From positions 40,334,501-40,398,500 of the forward strand of contig CM075344.1 in NCBI GenBank assembly GCA_037693485.1: a stretch of 64,000 nt of DNA. Reading direction: 5' to 3'. The notes under the pieces are model-generated. The model saw nothing but the letters and a program-made list of their open reading frames with translations, ran no database searches and was not told the origin of the DNA. This DNA is from Kitagawia praeruptora (Eukaryota > Streptophyta > Magnoliopsida > Apiales > Apiaceae). This document shows positions 23,168 through 33,986 of the stretch, in pieces; positions within the stretch are counted from its first letter, which is position 1, and each line of letters begins with the position of its first letter. The translations under genes and the position numbers were made by a program.

Positions 23168-26100
23168 TCAGCTTGAAAACAAATGGGGGTACTTTTCCAT
23201 CATTGCACTTTCTAGCTCCCAGGTTGATTCTTCTATGTTGTGATTCTGCCATAAAACTCTGACAAGCTTGATGACCTTGTTTCGGAGCACTTGATCTTTT
23301 CTGTCCATGATTTCCACAGGTTGCTCTACGTAGGTCAAGTCTGGTTGCATGTCCACGTGCTCATATTCCACTATGTGCTTGGCATCTGGGTTATATTTCC
23401 TTAGCATTGAGACATGGAACACATTGTGCACTTGCTGCAGGTTTGGGGGTAATGCTAGTTCATAAGCTAGCTCCCCAATACGTCTTAAGATCTCAAATGG
23501 CCCAATATATCTAGGGCTGAGCTTCCCTTTCTTTCCAAACCTCATTAAACCCTTCCAAGGAGACACCTTCAAGAACACTAGGTCTCCCACCTCATATTCT
23601 TTTCCTTTCCGAGCTAAGTCGGCATATTTCTTTTGTCGGTCTTGGGCTGCTACCAGCCGTCCTCTGATTAGATCCACTGCATCTTTAGTCCGTTGGACCA
23701 TCTCAGGCCCGAGCATCTTTCGCTCTCCAACTTCATCCCAATATAAGGGAGATCGGCATTTCCTTCCATAAAGGGCCTCGTAAGGCGGCATCCCTATGCT
23801 TGAATGAAAGCTATTGTTGTAGGAGAACTCAATCAATGGCAAGTGATCATCCCAATTTCCTTTAAAGTCTATAGCACAGACTCTCAACATATCTTCTAGT
23901 GTCTGGATGGTCCTTTCACTTTGCCCGTCTGTCTGGGGATGGTAAGCTGTACTCATGTTTAGCCTGGTTCCCACACATTCCTGAAAGCTCCTCCAAAACC
24001 TGGAGTTAAATCTGGGATCTCTGTCAGATACTATGGCGACTGGGACTCCATGTCGCGCCACTATCTCTTTGAGGTAGATATCTACAAGCCTATCAACCGT
24101 GTACCTTTCGTTGATCGGTAGGAAGTGAGCTGACTTGGTTAGTCGGTCTATAATCACCCATATGGCATCATGATTGGCTTTGGTCCTTGGCAAACCTACT
24201 ACGAAGTCCATAGCTATGTGTTCCCATTTCCATTCGGGAATCTCCAAGGGGTGTAGAAGTCCACTAGGCCTCTGGTGCTCTGCTTTCACTTTCTGGCAAG
24301 TCAAGCATTTGCTTACCCATTCTACCACGTCCTTTTTCATGTTGGGCCACCAGTAATACTCTTTCAAATCTCTATACATCTTGGTGCTACCGGGGTGCAC
24401 TGAGTATCCTGAGTTGTGTGCCTCATATAGAATTTCTTCCTTGAGTTTCTGATCATTTGGGACCCATATTCTCCACATATATCTCATGATTCCTCCTTTA
24501 TCTTTTTCACACTTTATTTCTTCCCCAGTCATTAACTCCTCTGTCGAGTTCTTTTCTGCTTCCATCATTTGTTCTTGGCATAACCTAATCTTTTCCAACA
24601 GTAGAGGCTGGATCCGAATTTCCATCAACTTTTCTTGACCTTCTTCAGGTATCTTAATTTCAATTTCCAGCCTCTCAAAGTCTTTTATCAACTCTTCCTC
24701 TGTAGTTATCATTTTGAGCTTCTCTTTCCTACTAAGGGCGTCAGCCACCACATTGGCTTTGCCCGGGTGGTAACGAATCTCACAGTCGTAATCCTTGATT
24801 AGCTCTAGCCATCTTCTCTGGCGCATGTTAAGCTCTTTCTGCGTAAAAATGTACTTGAGGCTCTTATGGTCAGTGTAAATCTCACACTTCTCTCCATACA
24901 AGTAGTGCCTCCAAATTTTTAAGGCAAAAACAATTGCTGCTAATTCCAGATCATGGGTGGGGTATCGGATCTCGTAATCCTTCAATTGTCTTGACGCATA
25001 TGCTATTACCTTGCCGTGCTGCATAAGCACGCATCCCAATCCTTTATGTGAAGCATCACTGTAAATCACGAAATCTCCTTTTCCAACAGGCAACGCCAAT
25101 ACTGGGGCCGTTACCAACCTCTTCTTCAGCTCTTGAAAACTCTTCTCGCATTTTTCAGTCCATTCAAATTTCTCAGTTTTCCGGGTAAGTCGAGTTAACG
25201 GGGCTGCAATCTTTGCAAAATCTTGAACAAATCGTCTATAATATCCTGCTAACCCTATGAAACTCCTTACCTCTGTTGGAGTGGTTGGTCGCTCCCAATT
25301 TGAAACTGCCTCTATCTTGGAGGGGTCAACTAGCACTCCTTCTTTGTTGATTACGTGCCCTAAAAATTGTACTTCATTTTTCCAGAACTCACACTTTGAG
25401 AATTTGGCGTATAATTGCTCTTTCCGGAGCGTCTCTAAGGTTATCCTCAAATGTTCAGCGTGTTCTTCCTCTGTCTTTGAGTAGATCAAAATATCATCAA
25501 TAAAGACTATAACAAACTGGTCCAAATATTCCTTGAACACTCTATTCATTAAATCCATGAAAGCTGCTGGGGCGTTGGTCAATCCGAATGACATCACCAA
25601 GAACTCATAATGTCCATACCTAGTACGGAATGCAGTCTTTGGAATATCTTCAGGTTTAATCTTCAGCTGGTGATATCCGGTTCTCAAGTCAATCTTGGAG
25701 AAATACACAGCTCCTCTTAGCTGGTCAAACAAATCATCAATTCTGGGCAATGGGTACTTATTCTTTATGGTTAGCTTGTTCAACTCTCGATAGTCGATGC
25801 ATAACCTCATACTCCCGTCCTTTTTCTTGACGAACAATACTGGTGCGCCCCAAGGCGACACACTGGGTCTTATCATACCCTTATCCAACAATTCCTGTAA
25901 TTGCTTTGCTAGCTCTTTCATTTCCACTGGTGCTAGTCGGTATGGGGCCTTTGAAACTGGCGCCGTCCCCGGGGCTAACTCGATAGCAAACTCAATCACT
26001 CTATCTGGTGGTAATCCAGGAAGATCATCAGGAAACACATCTTCAAATTCGTTAACCACCGGAATGTCTTGTATCTTGGGCGCCTCTTTCTGGGTGTCGA

Positions 26101-26584
26101 TAACGTAAGCTAAATAAGCTTCGTTTCCTTTTCGTAGCAATCTCTTGGTCTGCGCCATGGTTAGAATGGTCTGGGTCTGTCGTAACCCCTTAAACACTAT
26201 TTCCTTATTCCCTGGGGTTTTCAACTTAACCTTTTTCCCTTTACAATCTATTTGCGCATTATTACGAGACAACCAGTCCATTCCCAAAATAACATCGAAT
26301 TCCCCTAGCTTAAAAGGGATCAAATCAACACAGAAGGATCGTCCTCCTATTTCTATTTTGCAATCGGAGTGAATCTGATTAACTGGAACGACTTCCTGAT
26401 TAGCTATCTCTACTTGCAAAGACTCCCTTAGTGGTTGAGTTTTAAGTTTCAATTTATGTGCAAAATCTCTAGATATAAAAGACTTAGTTGCCCCAGAATC
26501 AAATAAAACATTTGCACTGACTGAATTGAGGGAAAATGTACCTGCTATCACATCCGTGTTCCTCACGGCATCTTGCACTGTCAT
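23168..26584 (-). CDS. gypsy pol: protease, RT, RNase H, integrase, chromodomain-like tail (1138 aa)
   Basis: One open frame. Aspartic protease has DSGAT at residues 29-33. RT spans about 180-410, with YRELNKLT and catalytic FIDD at 361-364. RNase H follows, with DASHKGLG near 520 and HPGKANVVADALSR near 620. Integrase has an HHCC zinc site (HNSGYSVH...CLTC) and a DDE core with MDF, SDRDPRF and QSERT. The C-terminal 60 residues (ending NHNIEESTWE...KYPHLF) match the chromodomain-like tail of Tekay/Del integrases, which is thought to steer integration. The first visible Met (26584) probably is not the translational start, because the same frame extends upstream to about 26630 and gag enters from another frame. 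All catalytic residues I checked are present, so the enzyme domains look intact. Confidence 0.95.
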   Translation of the reverse strand: MTVQDAVRNTDVIAGTFSLNSVSANVLFDSGATKSFISRDFAHKLKLKTQPLRESLQVEIANQEVVPVNQIHSDCKIEIGGRSFCVDLIPFKLGEFDVILGMDWLSRNNAQIDCKGKKVKLKTPGNKEIVFKGLRQTQTILTMAQTKRLLRKGNEAYLAYVIDTQKEAPKIQDIPVVNEFEDVFPDDLPGLPPDRVIEFAIELAPGTAPVSKAPYRLAPVEMKELAKQLQELLDKGMIRPSVSPWGAPVLFVKKKDGSMRLCIDYRELNKLTIKNKYPLPRIDDLFDQLRGAVYFSKIDLRTGYHQLKIKPEDIPKTAFRTRYGHYEFLVMSFGLTNAPAAFMDLMNRVFKEYLDQFVIVFIDDILIYSKTEEEHAEHLRITLETLRKEQLYAKFSKCEFWKNEVQFLGHVINKEGVLVDPSKIEAVSNWERPTTPTEVRSFIGLAGYYRRFVQDFAKIAAPLTRLTRKTEKFEWTEKCEKSFQELKKRLVTAPVLALPVGKGDFVIYSDASHKGLGCVLMQHGKVIAYASRQLKDYEIRYPTHDLELAAIVFALKIWRHYLYGEKCEIYTDHKSLKYIFTQKELNMRQRRWLELIKDYDCEIRYHPGKANVVADALSRKEKLKMITTEEELIKDFERLEIEIKIPEEGQEKLMEIRIQPLLLEKIRLCQEQMMEAEKNSTEELMTGEEIKCEKDKGGIMRYMWRIWVPNDQKLKEEILYEAHNSGYSVHPGSTKMYRDLKEYYWWPNMKKDVVEWVSKCLTCQKVKAEHQRPSGLLHPLEIPEWKWEHIAMDFVVGLPRTKANHDAIWVIIDRLTKSAHFLPINERYTVDRLVDIYLKEIVARHGVPVAIVSDRDPRFNSRFWRSFQECVGTRLNMSTAYHPQTDGQSERTIQTLEDMLRVCAIDFKGNWDDHLPLIEFSYNNSFHSSIGMPPYEALYGRKCRSPLYWDEVGERKMLGPEMVQRTKDAVDLIRGRLVAAQDRQKKYADLARKGKEYEVGDLVFLKVSPWKGLMRFGKKGKLSPRYIGPFEILRRIGELAYELALPPNLQQVHNVFHVSMLRKYNPDAKHIVEYEHVDMQPDLTYVEQPVEIMDRKDQVLRNKVIKLVRVLWQNHNIEESTWELESAMMEKYPHLFSS

Positions 26585-26594
26585 GTTAAAAGTT

Positions 26595-27878
26595 CTAGCA
26601 GTTGGAGGCAGCTCTGCTTGCCCCTGAGGCTGCTGGTTTGTTCATTGGGCAATCCTTCCTCATGTGACCTGGACGACCACACTGAAAACAAGTAGTGCCT
26701 TTGCTGGCAGTAGGAGCAATCGTGGTACACTGGTGGGCATAGTGGCCTGCTCGCCCACACTTATAACAGACCGTCTGTTTCTGAGTACACACCCCGGAAT
26801 GTCTCTTCCCACAAGTGGCGCATACTGGTAGTGGAGGTCTGGAATGATGGGAACGGGACACTCCAGCTTGTTGGCCGCCCTGGCTCACCGTTGCACTCCC
26901 AGATGGTTTAAACCCAACACTCCTCCCAGGTAGGGAAACTGCTCCTCGGTTGAACCTATTCGGGGGCCTTCCCCCTGCGGAACCTCCGCCCATGCTGGCA
27001 TGCTTTCTCTTTAATCCCCCCTTCTCTCTCTCTCTTTGTATCTGATCGCTCCCTGCTTCCACAATGGTTGCCTTTTGCACCAAGGTGGCATAATCAGTAA
27101 TCTCTAAAACGGCCACTCTGTTCTGAATCCACTGCTTCAGCCCTTGCTGAAACCTGTTAGCTTTCTTTTCTTCAGTGTCCACAAATTCTGGTACAAATCG
27201 TGATAATTCAGTAAACTTGGCTTCATAATCGGCCACCGACAAGTTGTTCTGTTTTAGCTCTAGAAACTTAAGCTCCATCTGGGTTTTCATAAACTTTGGG
27301 AAATACTTCTCTAGAAACCATTGTTTAAACCTATCCCAGGTTACAATAGCATCGGTCTCCATATTCTTCTTAGCTTCCCACCAATAGTTGGCCTCTCCTT
27401 TTAGCAAGTAGGTAGCAAAGACAGTCTTTTGGGCTTCCCCAATACTCAGAATCTCGAAAGATTTCTCCATTTCCTTGACCCAGGCCATTGCCTCTACGGG
27501 GTCAGCCGATCCATGAAACTCTGGGGGTTTGAGGGACTTGAAGGCCCTAAAGGAATTGGCCACAGTGGTGTTGTTTCCTTGGGGTGGTTGGGGGTATTGG
27601 TTCAAATTCTGCCTGAGCAGATCCATAAATTGTCCCATGGGGTTTCCGCCCTGGTTCTCCCCCTGATGTTCGACTTCAGTTTCCCCTTCTTCTATTTCCT
27701 CTTCAAACTCTGCAGTATAGAAAGTTTCATCCCCCATCCCATACTGGGAATCCTCCTGCTCATTATAGTCCTGATCCTGTTCTTCATTATACTCAGAATT
27801 TTCCTCATGTTGATTGTGACTTTCTTGGTCAGTAGATTCGTGAGGGTTAGCCCTAGTACCCATTCTTCTCGGAGGCAT
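26595..27878 (-). CDS. gypsy gag
   Basis: Gag forms the particle that packages element RNA. The frame opens at 27905, but MPPRR at 27878 is the likelier start since such an MPPR opening is common in this lineage. An acidic, Glu/Gln-rich N-terminus is followed by the retrotransposon gag core (WVKEMEKSFEILSIGEAQKTVFA region, with the GEANYWWE motif). A basic Gly/Arg/Ser linker and two complete CCHC zinc knuckles (CYKCGRAGHYAHQC and CFQCGRPGHMRKDC) follow, with a partial CxxC-type site before them. The frame ends at 26595, a few residues past the second knuckle, while the pol frame is open from about 26630 on, so gag and pol overlap in different frames by about 12 codons. Confidence 0.93.
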   Translation of the reverse strand: MPPRRMGTRANPHESTDQESHNQHEENSEYNEEQDQDYNEQEDSQYGMGDETFYTAEFEEEIEEGETEVEHQGENQGGNPMGQFMDLLRQNLNQYPQPPQGNNTTVANSFRAFKSLKPPEFHGSADPVEAMAWVKEMEKSFEILSIGEAQKTVFATYLLKGEANYWWEAKKNMETDAIVTWDRFKQWFLEKYFPKFMKTQMELKFLELKQNNLSVADYEAKFTELSRFVPEFVDTEEKKANRFQQGLKQWIQNRVAVLEITDYATLVQKATIVEAGSDQIQREREKGGLKRKHASMGGGSAGGRPPNRFNRGAVSLPGRSVGFKPSGSATVSQGGQQAGVSRSHHSRPPLPVCATCGKRHSGVCTQKQTVCYKCGRAGHYAHQCTTIAPTASKGTTCFQCGRPGHMRKDCPMNKPAASGASRAASNC

Positions 27879-27905
27879 TTTACTGAAAATTTGGACAATA
27901 TACAT

Positions 27906-28301
27906 TAGGTTTATTTACCTATTTCAGAGGGTTTTCCTCACAATATCGATGCATAAATGGATTTAGGATCCCACAGTTCTATATATCATGGCAGTTTTAG
28001 CCGAAAGCAGTACGGACAGATATAATATAATAAACTAGTGATCGCGTCATAAGAAAACTGAAATGACTGAAAAGGGAAATAAATATATACCAAGTACCAA
28101 ACGGTACAACATCCGACATACAACAACAGTTTTAAAAGAAATACAACCATCCGAATAACAACTAGTCAAAAGTGAAATAAGCTGTCTATCTGTCTAGTCT
28201 GCAACAGGGATCTACAAGCTGAAACTATCCCTACCAAAAATCGGCACTACTATGACCGTACAAGACTAGACAACTAGACCAATACATCACTATCCCTGCA
28301 G
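27906..28301 (-). other. gypsy leader between the extra ORF and gag
   Basis: About 400 bp without an ORF, A/C-rich on the plus strand (repeated ATACAAC/CATCCGA words). It separates the extra ORF stop from the gag start in the same transcript direction. Confidence 0.6.
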
Positions 28302-29093
28302 TCAGCCACGACGGCGGGTCAAATCTAGAACCCTCCTCATAGCAAGGCGGAAAATCTCCTCTGCATCAGCTCTGGATACCATGCCATGCCCATCACTGGG
28401 TAACTGTCGCACCCTCACACGGGCCCTCAGCTCTATGCCGGTCACCTGCCTATACATATCTCTAGCTCTGGCACGCCTGCCACCCAGGTGCCTCAACCGG
28501 GCCTCTCTCTCTGCGGCTAGCTCTCTGCGGGACTCTGCCAGCCTGGCCTCAGCCACGGCTACCTCAGAAGTAAGTCTGCCTACAACATAGTGGTGAAAAC
28601 ATGCTGGGACGTCCCCTGTCGGACCATGGGGTGGAGGGGCTGGATCTGCAGGAAGGGCAGCCTCTGCCTGCTGTGGCTCTGGGGTCAACGCCTCAAACTC
28701 ATCTGACACTGGGCTCACAGGTAGTGGTGGCGGGGTAGGGGCTCTCTCATCAGAGAGGGGTGGCACATGAAGTCCGGAACTCCCTACAACATCAGCCACG
28801 GGCTCATCAACATCTCCCTCGGCACCCTCATCTACATCCTGGCCTAAAACAGCAGTCATCACCTGCTCTGAGGTCATGTCAGTATCCTCCTCCAAAGTCC
28901 TAATCTGAGTCATAACCCAAAAGTCCTCCCCAATCTCTCTACCCTCAGGTACAAGCTGGTCCTCCTCAGGGTCCTCATCATCAACATCCTCAGCAACTAA
29001 CTCAGCAACATCAGTATCAGCATCAACCTGGACCTCCTCAGGGTCCTCCTCCTCTGACTCAATAACATCAGTATCAGCATCTGAATCTACCAT
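28302..29093 (-). CDS. extra ORF upstream of gag in the gypsy element (263 aa), function unknown
   Basis: This is a frame on the same strand as gag-pol, between the primer site and gag. The first third is very acidic (runs such as ESEEEDPEEV and DVDDEDPEED). The middle is Pro/Ala/Glu-rich (APTPPPLPVSP). The last 90 residues are Ala/Arg/Glu-rich with probable coiled coil (EVAVAEARLAESRRELAAER) and a basic end (LDLTRRRG). I recognise no domain. GC content and codon use are far richer than in the flanking LTRs. The same frame extends upstream to ATG 29157-29159 but is interrupted by a TAG at 29112-29114, so this copy may lack its first 22 codons. Extra ORFs before gag are known in Ogre/Tat elements. 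Their occurrence in a Tekay-like element is something I cannot place. Alternatives are a captured host segment or an accessory protein. Confidence 0.6.
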   Translation of the reverse strand: MVDSDADTDVIESEEEDPEEVQVDADTDVAELVAEDVDDEDPEEDQLVPEGREIGEDFWVMTQIRTLEEDTDMTSEQVMTAVLGQDVDEGAEGDVDEPVADVVGSSGLHVPPLSDERAPTPPPLPVSPVSDEFEALTPEPQQAEAALPADPAPPPHGPTGDVPACFHHYVVGRLTSEVAVAEARLAESRRELAAEREARLRHLGGRRARARDMYRQVTGIELRARVRVRQLPSDGHGMVSRADAEEIFRLAMRRVLDLTRRRG

Positions 29094-29307
29094 CGCCGAG
29101 CCCTCGGCGGCCTAGATCGCATCATCGTGCTGTCTCTCATACTCCTCTGGATCCGACATGTCGCTCGCCTACACAATGACGAATTATATTACTATCATGA
29201 TACTTAAAAGTTCCCATAAGGGTTTTAAGTGAACTTGGCAAGAGTTCTTATTATCTTAGTGAATTTATTATTGTATAGCGTCGCATCATCTCTTGGGATT
29301 TATAACT

Positions 29308-29322
29308 CTCTCTCTGATACCA
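29308..29322 (-). promoter_or_regulatory. gypsy primer binding site (initiator tRNA-Met type)
   Basis: The plus-strand CTCTGATACCA reads TGGTATCAGAG on the minus strand, complementary to the 3' end of initiator tRNA-Met, four bases inside the 5' LTR end (29327). This fixes element polarity. Confidence 0.88.
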
Positions 29323-29326
29323 TTTC

Positions 29327-32300
29327 TGTAACACCCCCAGATCCGGGGTCCGGGATCGGGTCGTTACGGTCTTATTTTCCATGATTAATACTTTACTTGA
29401 GTCCACAATAAATAAATCACCTGCTGTGACCCCACAATAATAACCACTCACACACACACAGTTATAGTCCCAGAGATGAAATTGAAATAAGTCTTGCATT
29501 ACTAGTTTACGAATAAAAGTTATTACAAGCCAAAAGGATAACATCATAAGTTTAAAAGTTTAGCCGTTGATTAATCATTATTGATACATATAAGTAAGCT
29601 GGAAATCAAGGCTGCTGAGCTATGCTACCTCAGCAATGGCAGCGATGATATCAACGGGTAGCCCTGCGGGGCGGGTAACCTGCTTGCGCCGAGTGCGCCT
29701 GACGCGGGCCATGTGACCTAGCTGTTGTTGTGACATAATAAATAAGCAAGGGTGAGCAACAGCCCACCAACAATATATAACTGTGCAGTAATGTATAAGA
29801 CAGTTCAAAGATATGTTTGAAATCATATGCCATGCATTAGAGAAAATATTGCCAGTTTAATATAAAGGATGAAGTTACAAGGTAACTCAATAAATGTATA
29901 TTTTGTGGAAGCATATGCTATGCCAAAATAAGCAAGATAGCATCATTTTCATAAAAATAGGAACTTGCAGAATGATATTGCAATTCCAGTTTGAAATACT
30001 TTTCAACTCTGCCAACTATGATGATGTTGCAGAAAATTTCCAACATTGAGTGATGAACTAATACGGGAGCATTGCCGCGCCAGATGCCCTGACGTTTACG
30101 GGGATCAGCCGTATGTCATGCATCTCATCAGTCGTTCTCTACATGTAGAAGGTAGCTCCGACGGATTTACTTGTTTACCGCCCTCTGGAACTCCTAAGCC
30201 AACGGTTGGGCTATTGCTGGACCGGCGCCACTCGGCCACTTACGCGTCTCCTAGTTCATTCCATACCCATAACTTTGAAACATAAAGTTCGTCCCCCTTT
30301 CCCCAAGTATAATACTTGTTGATAAGACTCCACCAGGTAGTCATATCTAAATGGAAAGGAAAATTTACCAATATTTCCCAAGCTACTGCTTGTTAATGGA
30401 TAATGACTTGTTCCAACATTCTTACCCCTCGAATAATGAGTGGGTACACGTAATGCCATGAATAATAACAACCAAGTTGCGAGTGAACGAATAATTTATG
30501 ACCGGGCAGTCACAAGATAAATAACATTCCTCAAGTAGGGTTCCCTTATAATAGAATCGAATGGAGAATGGAATCACTGAGAACCTTCCTTGATAATATA
30601 ATAATAATAATAGGACTCTGAAATAATTTATATAATATTCGAGGGTTGGTGATACTATGTAAATGAAACCAAATATCTTGGAACGAGTTAGAAGAATTAA
30701 ATAAATATTCCAAGAATATTTATTAAGTAATAGACATTGAAAACGGGTTGCTCGGAATAATCTTTGAATAAATATTCAGAATAATATTCATTGAACAAAT
30801 AATGAATATTCGAATCAATAACAATGTTTATTGAAGGAGTAACAGTCAGATGGACGTTGGAGATAATATTTATTGAATCAATAGAGAATATTCAACTCAA
30901 GAAGGACACATATTGATGGAATAATCATCGACTTAATATTTGGGACAATATTCATTGAATAAATAATGAATATTCAACTTAATAATATTTATCGAAAAAA
31001 ATGATTATTGAATGAATATTTGAAATTATGTTCGATAATTGAATCGAATTAAATAAAGGTCGAAAGTAATATTCCTTATCTCAAGGGAATATTCAAAGTA
31101 ATATTTATTTAATAACTGGAGTTTGAATCAATGTTCAAATGGTATTTATAAAATAAATAGGGGTTGAATGAATATTCGAATTAATATTCATTTAAATAAA
31201 TAAGACTCGAATGAATATTTAAAATAATATTCATTAATTAAATAAACTCGAATGAATATTCAAAATAACATTTATCGAGTAAATAAGAATGAATAACTTA
31301 ATTGAGAGTTTCGAAATAATATTCGAATATTTAATCGACTTTAGGTGAATATTAATCATATAATATTCCTCGAATAAATAAACATCTGATGAATAATCCG
31401 AATAATATTTATCAATTAATCTCAAGGGAATATTCCAATAATATTCGCCAGATAATAAATGGAAAATATTTACTTAGTTGTTTTCCTTTGAAAATAATAT
31501 CAATATATCAAGGAATAACGACTCCCGGTCTATAATCAAAGAATGAGATTCAGATGCCCTTCGCTTAAGGGTCTTAGAAATTTCCGGCTTATAATCGATA
31601 TAATTACTATCCAACTTATAAGCCAACAATAATTTAGGGAACAAGCATTTTCAAAATAATTCGAGAACAGGCATGCATGCTATGGCATATGTATACTGAA
31701 AACACATACATATATATATATATTCACAACAACAGCCTTTAAAAAGAAAGGTTCGAAAACTTGCCTGGAAGTCGAGTACGAGTAGGGGTAGTGGTAGCGT
31801 GTCCCGGGTCAGCCTGATGATCTATAAATAGCCAAGGCATTCGGGATTAATCACTTAACACCTTTCAAAAGGTTACGTATAACTTTACTTAAATCGAAAC
31901 ACGTTTTCAAGTCGTTTCGTTATACCGCTCTAATTCACTCTTGTTATTGCCTTTATTACCCGACACTTGATCGTTACTAAAGCATGATCTTATACTTACA
32001 TATGGTAAGTATTTAAATCGTATAAGTTTTAAAGTCGAAAGATTAGACCTCGATATTTATCGATCGTTTTCTAAGTGGCTTACCGAAGTTATAACCAAGT
32101 ATACCTCTTAGGGGTACTTTCGTACTTAACCTAGATTCGAACATTTTTATAAAATCGGAAAACGATCCATTTGACATGCGGTCTTCTCCCACACCTTCCT
32201 TTTTATCTCTATTATTTAATTATCACGATTCGCCACTGATTAAACAACATTAAAGGGAATCAATTTCAATTACGAACTTTTGATTACGGTTCCGAACCAC

Positions 32301-33986
32301 TTTTACGAATTTAATCATAACTCCTAAACCGTAAGTCCGTTTCATGCGATCTTTATATCAAAACGAAGCTCATAACATAATCTAGCTAATCATGGCAAAA
32401 GTCGAAGCTAATCAGTGAGTTATACCTTCTGTTAAATTCGTGTTCTTAATGTTAACGAAATTTCGGCATTACGACGGCTATAAATCGAATATTTCTAAAT
32501 TCCAAACCTTCCAATAATCAAGGTATCCATCCCAAATAACATATACATGATATATTACCATGAACTGAGGCCAAGCAATGCCTTTCCGTTCATCTAAACT
32601 ATTTTTAACATTTATCAAATCTACATCACAATCATGCTCATAATCATGCTTATAACACATCTCATACTAAAACCCACCAAGATCATGCAAAATCTCAAAG
32701 TAAAGCCTAGGGTTTCAAGTTGCTATACCTTCCTTGGAGTATGATCTAGCCTCACTATGCTTGGTATGATCCTTAGAGGTGCTTAAGCTTGCTAAATCAA
32801 CCATGAAAAACAAGAAAAAAACAAGATTAGTTCATGAAAACACTATTCACCCTCCTCTTAAATCATTTTTTTGAAAATGGAAAAAGAAGAGATTGAAGCT
32901 AGGATTTTGAGGAGATCATTTATATGAAATTTAAGTCTCACCATAAAAGTTTCAAGATCAACAAATGGTTGGAAGTTGGATTTTTGTTTTGGAATTATAG
33001 CAATTGCCGAATGTTTGTTCTTGGAGGGGGAGAGAGTATTTTTACTTGGTTGATTTTTCAATAATGCATAAAGTGGTGTTTACTTGGATAATATCTTCTT
33101 AAAGTGGTGTTAGTGGAGTGTGATGCATTGTTGGATGAGGATTTACCATGACAAGTGTTGAAGATTGGATGGTTAAGGCTTAACCAAGTGGTTTGTTTTC
33201 TAAGTACTTAGTTGATTCACTAAGTATTGGTTACTTAAGTAACTATATGGTTTCTAGATATTTATCACTTGCACACATGCATGCATCTTGCCTCCTCTTC
33301 TTGATTCCTTGTCCGTTTATTGCTTAATTCGTTGATCGTTCGAGGGAATAACTCATTCGTTTCTAGTTAGGGTTTTACCGAAAACCTTCTTAATATTTAT
33401 AATACTATTCCTCATCTTTCTTAATACTTCTCGAATTTAAATTCCTTAATTCCCTTTTATAAATCCTTAAGTCTTGCAGTGTCCAGGGAATTCTCGGAGA
33501 AAATGAAAGTGCTCTTTTTCTGAATCCGACAGCTTTTACATACACTTATATTCCTCCTGGATCACTAATACGAACTCAGAAATCCGTTCCGAATACCGGG
33601 TATAACATTATTATAATAATATTCCAAATTCCACCAAAATCACTATTCATCACTTATTTTTATTTAATTCTAATAATTAGGAAAATGAACCTGGTTCACT
33701 CTCGAGTGCTTCTTAACCTTTTTACGGAACCGCTGGACTTATAATAGATATTGATTTGGATGACATAAGAATAATCTTACTTGAAGTAATATACTTATAT
33801 TCTTAGGAGATAGATCATTCTTATCTATGCCGTCAACCAAAAGTATTCTGCATGACATATAAATAATTGAATTCAAATCCGTTCCATTCATTTAATAGAT
33901 CTTCGTTACATCGCAGTCATAACCACTATTCATTCCCACATTATTACATAATAAAAAGTTTTAAATTCTACCAAAAATCTGGGTTC
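29327..33986 (-). repeat. 5' LTR of the Tekay-like gypsy element, missing the outermost bases
   Basis: It aligns base for base with 18470-23129. I noted three substitutions: 18647/29504, 19705/30562 and 22074/32931. The outer end stops at GGGTTC (33986), where the other copy continues TTACA. The flank begins immediately, so the terminal five bases and any target duplication are gone. Confidence 0.92.

Larger units (their letters stand above)
18470..33986 (-). mobile_element. Ty3/gypsy chromovirus (Tekay/Del-like), 15.5 kb, very recent insertion
   Basis: The layout on the minus strand is 5' LTR (29327-33986), initiator-Met primer site (about 29308-29322), an extra ORF (28302-29093), gag (26595-27878), pol with chromodomain-like tail (23168-26584), polypurine tract (23135-23151) and 3' LTR (18470-23134). 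Integrase follows RT/RNase H, as in Ty3/gypsy. The two LTRs keep a constant offset of 10857 bp along their full length, so they have no net indel. The right end lacks the last five LTR bases and no target duplication is visible. Confidence 0.93.

Noticed and set aside
27429..27908. 159-codon plus-strand frame
   Set aside because: Antisense shadow of gag; hydrophobic wording comes from the acidic codons of the other strand.
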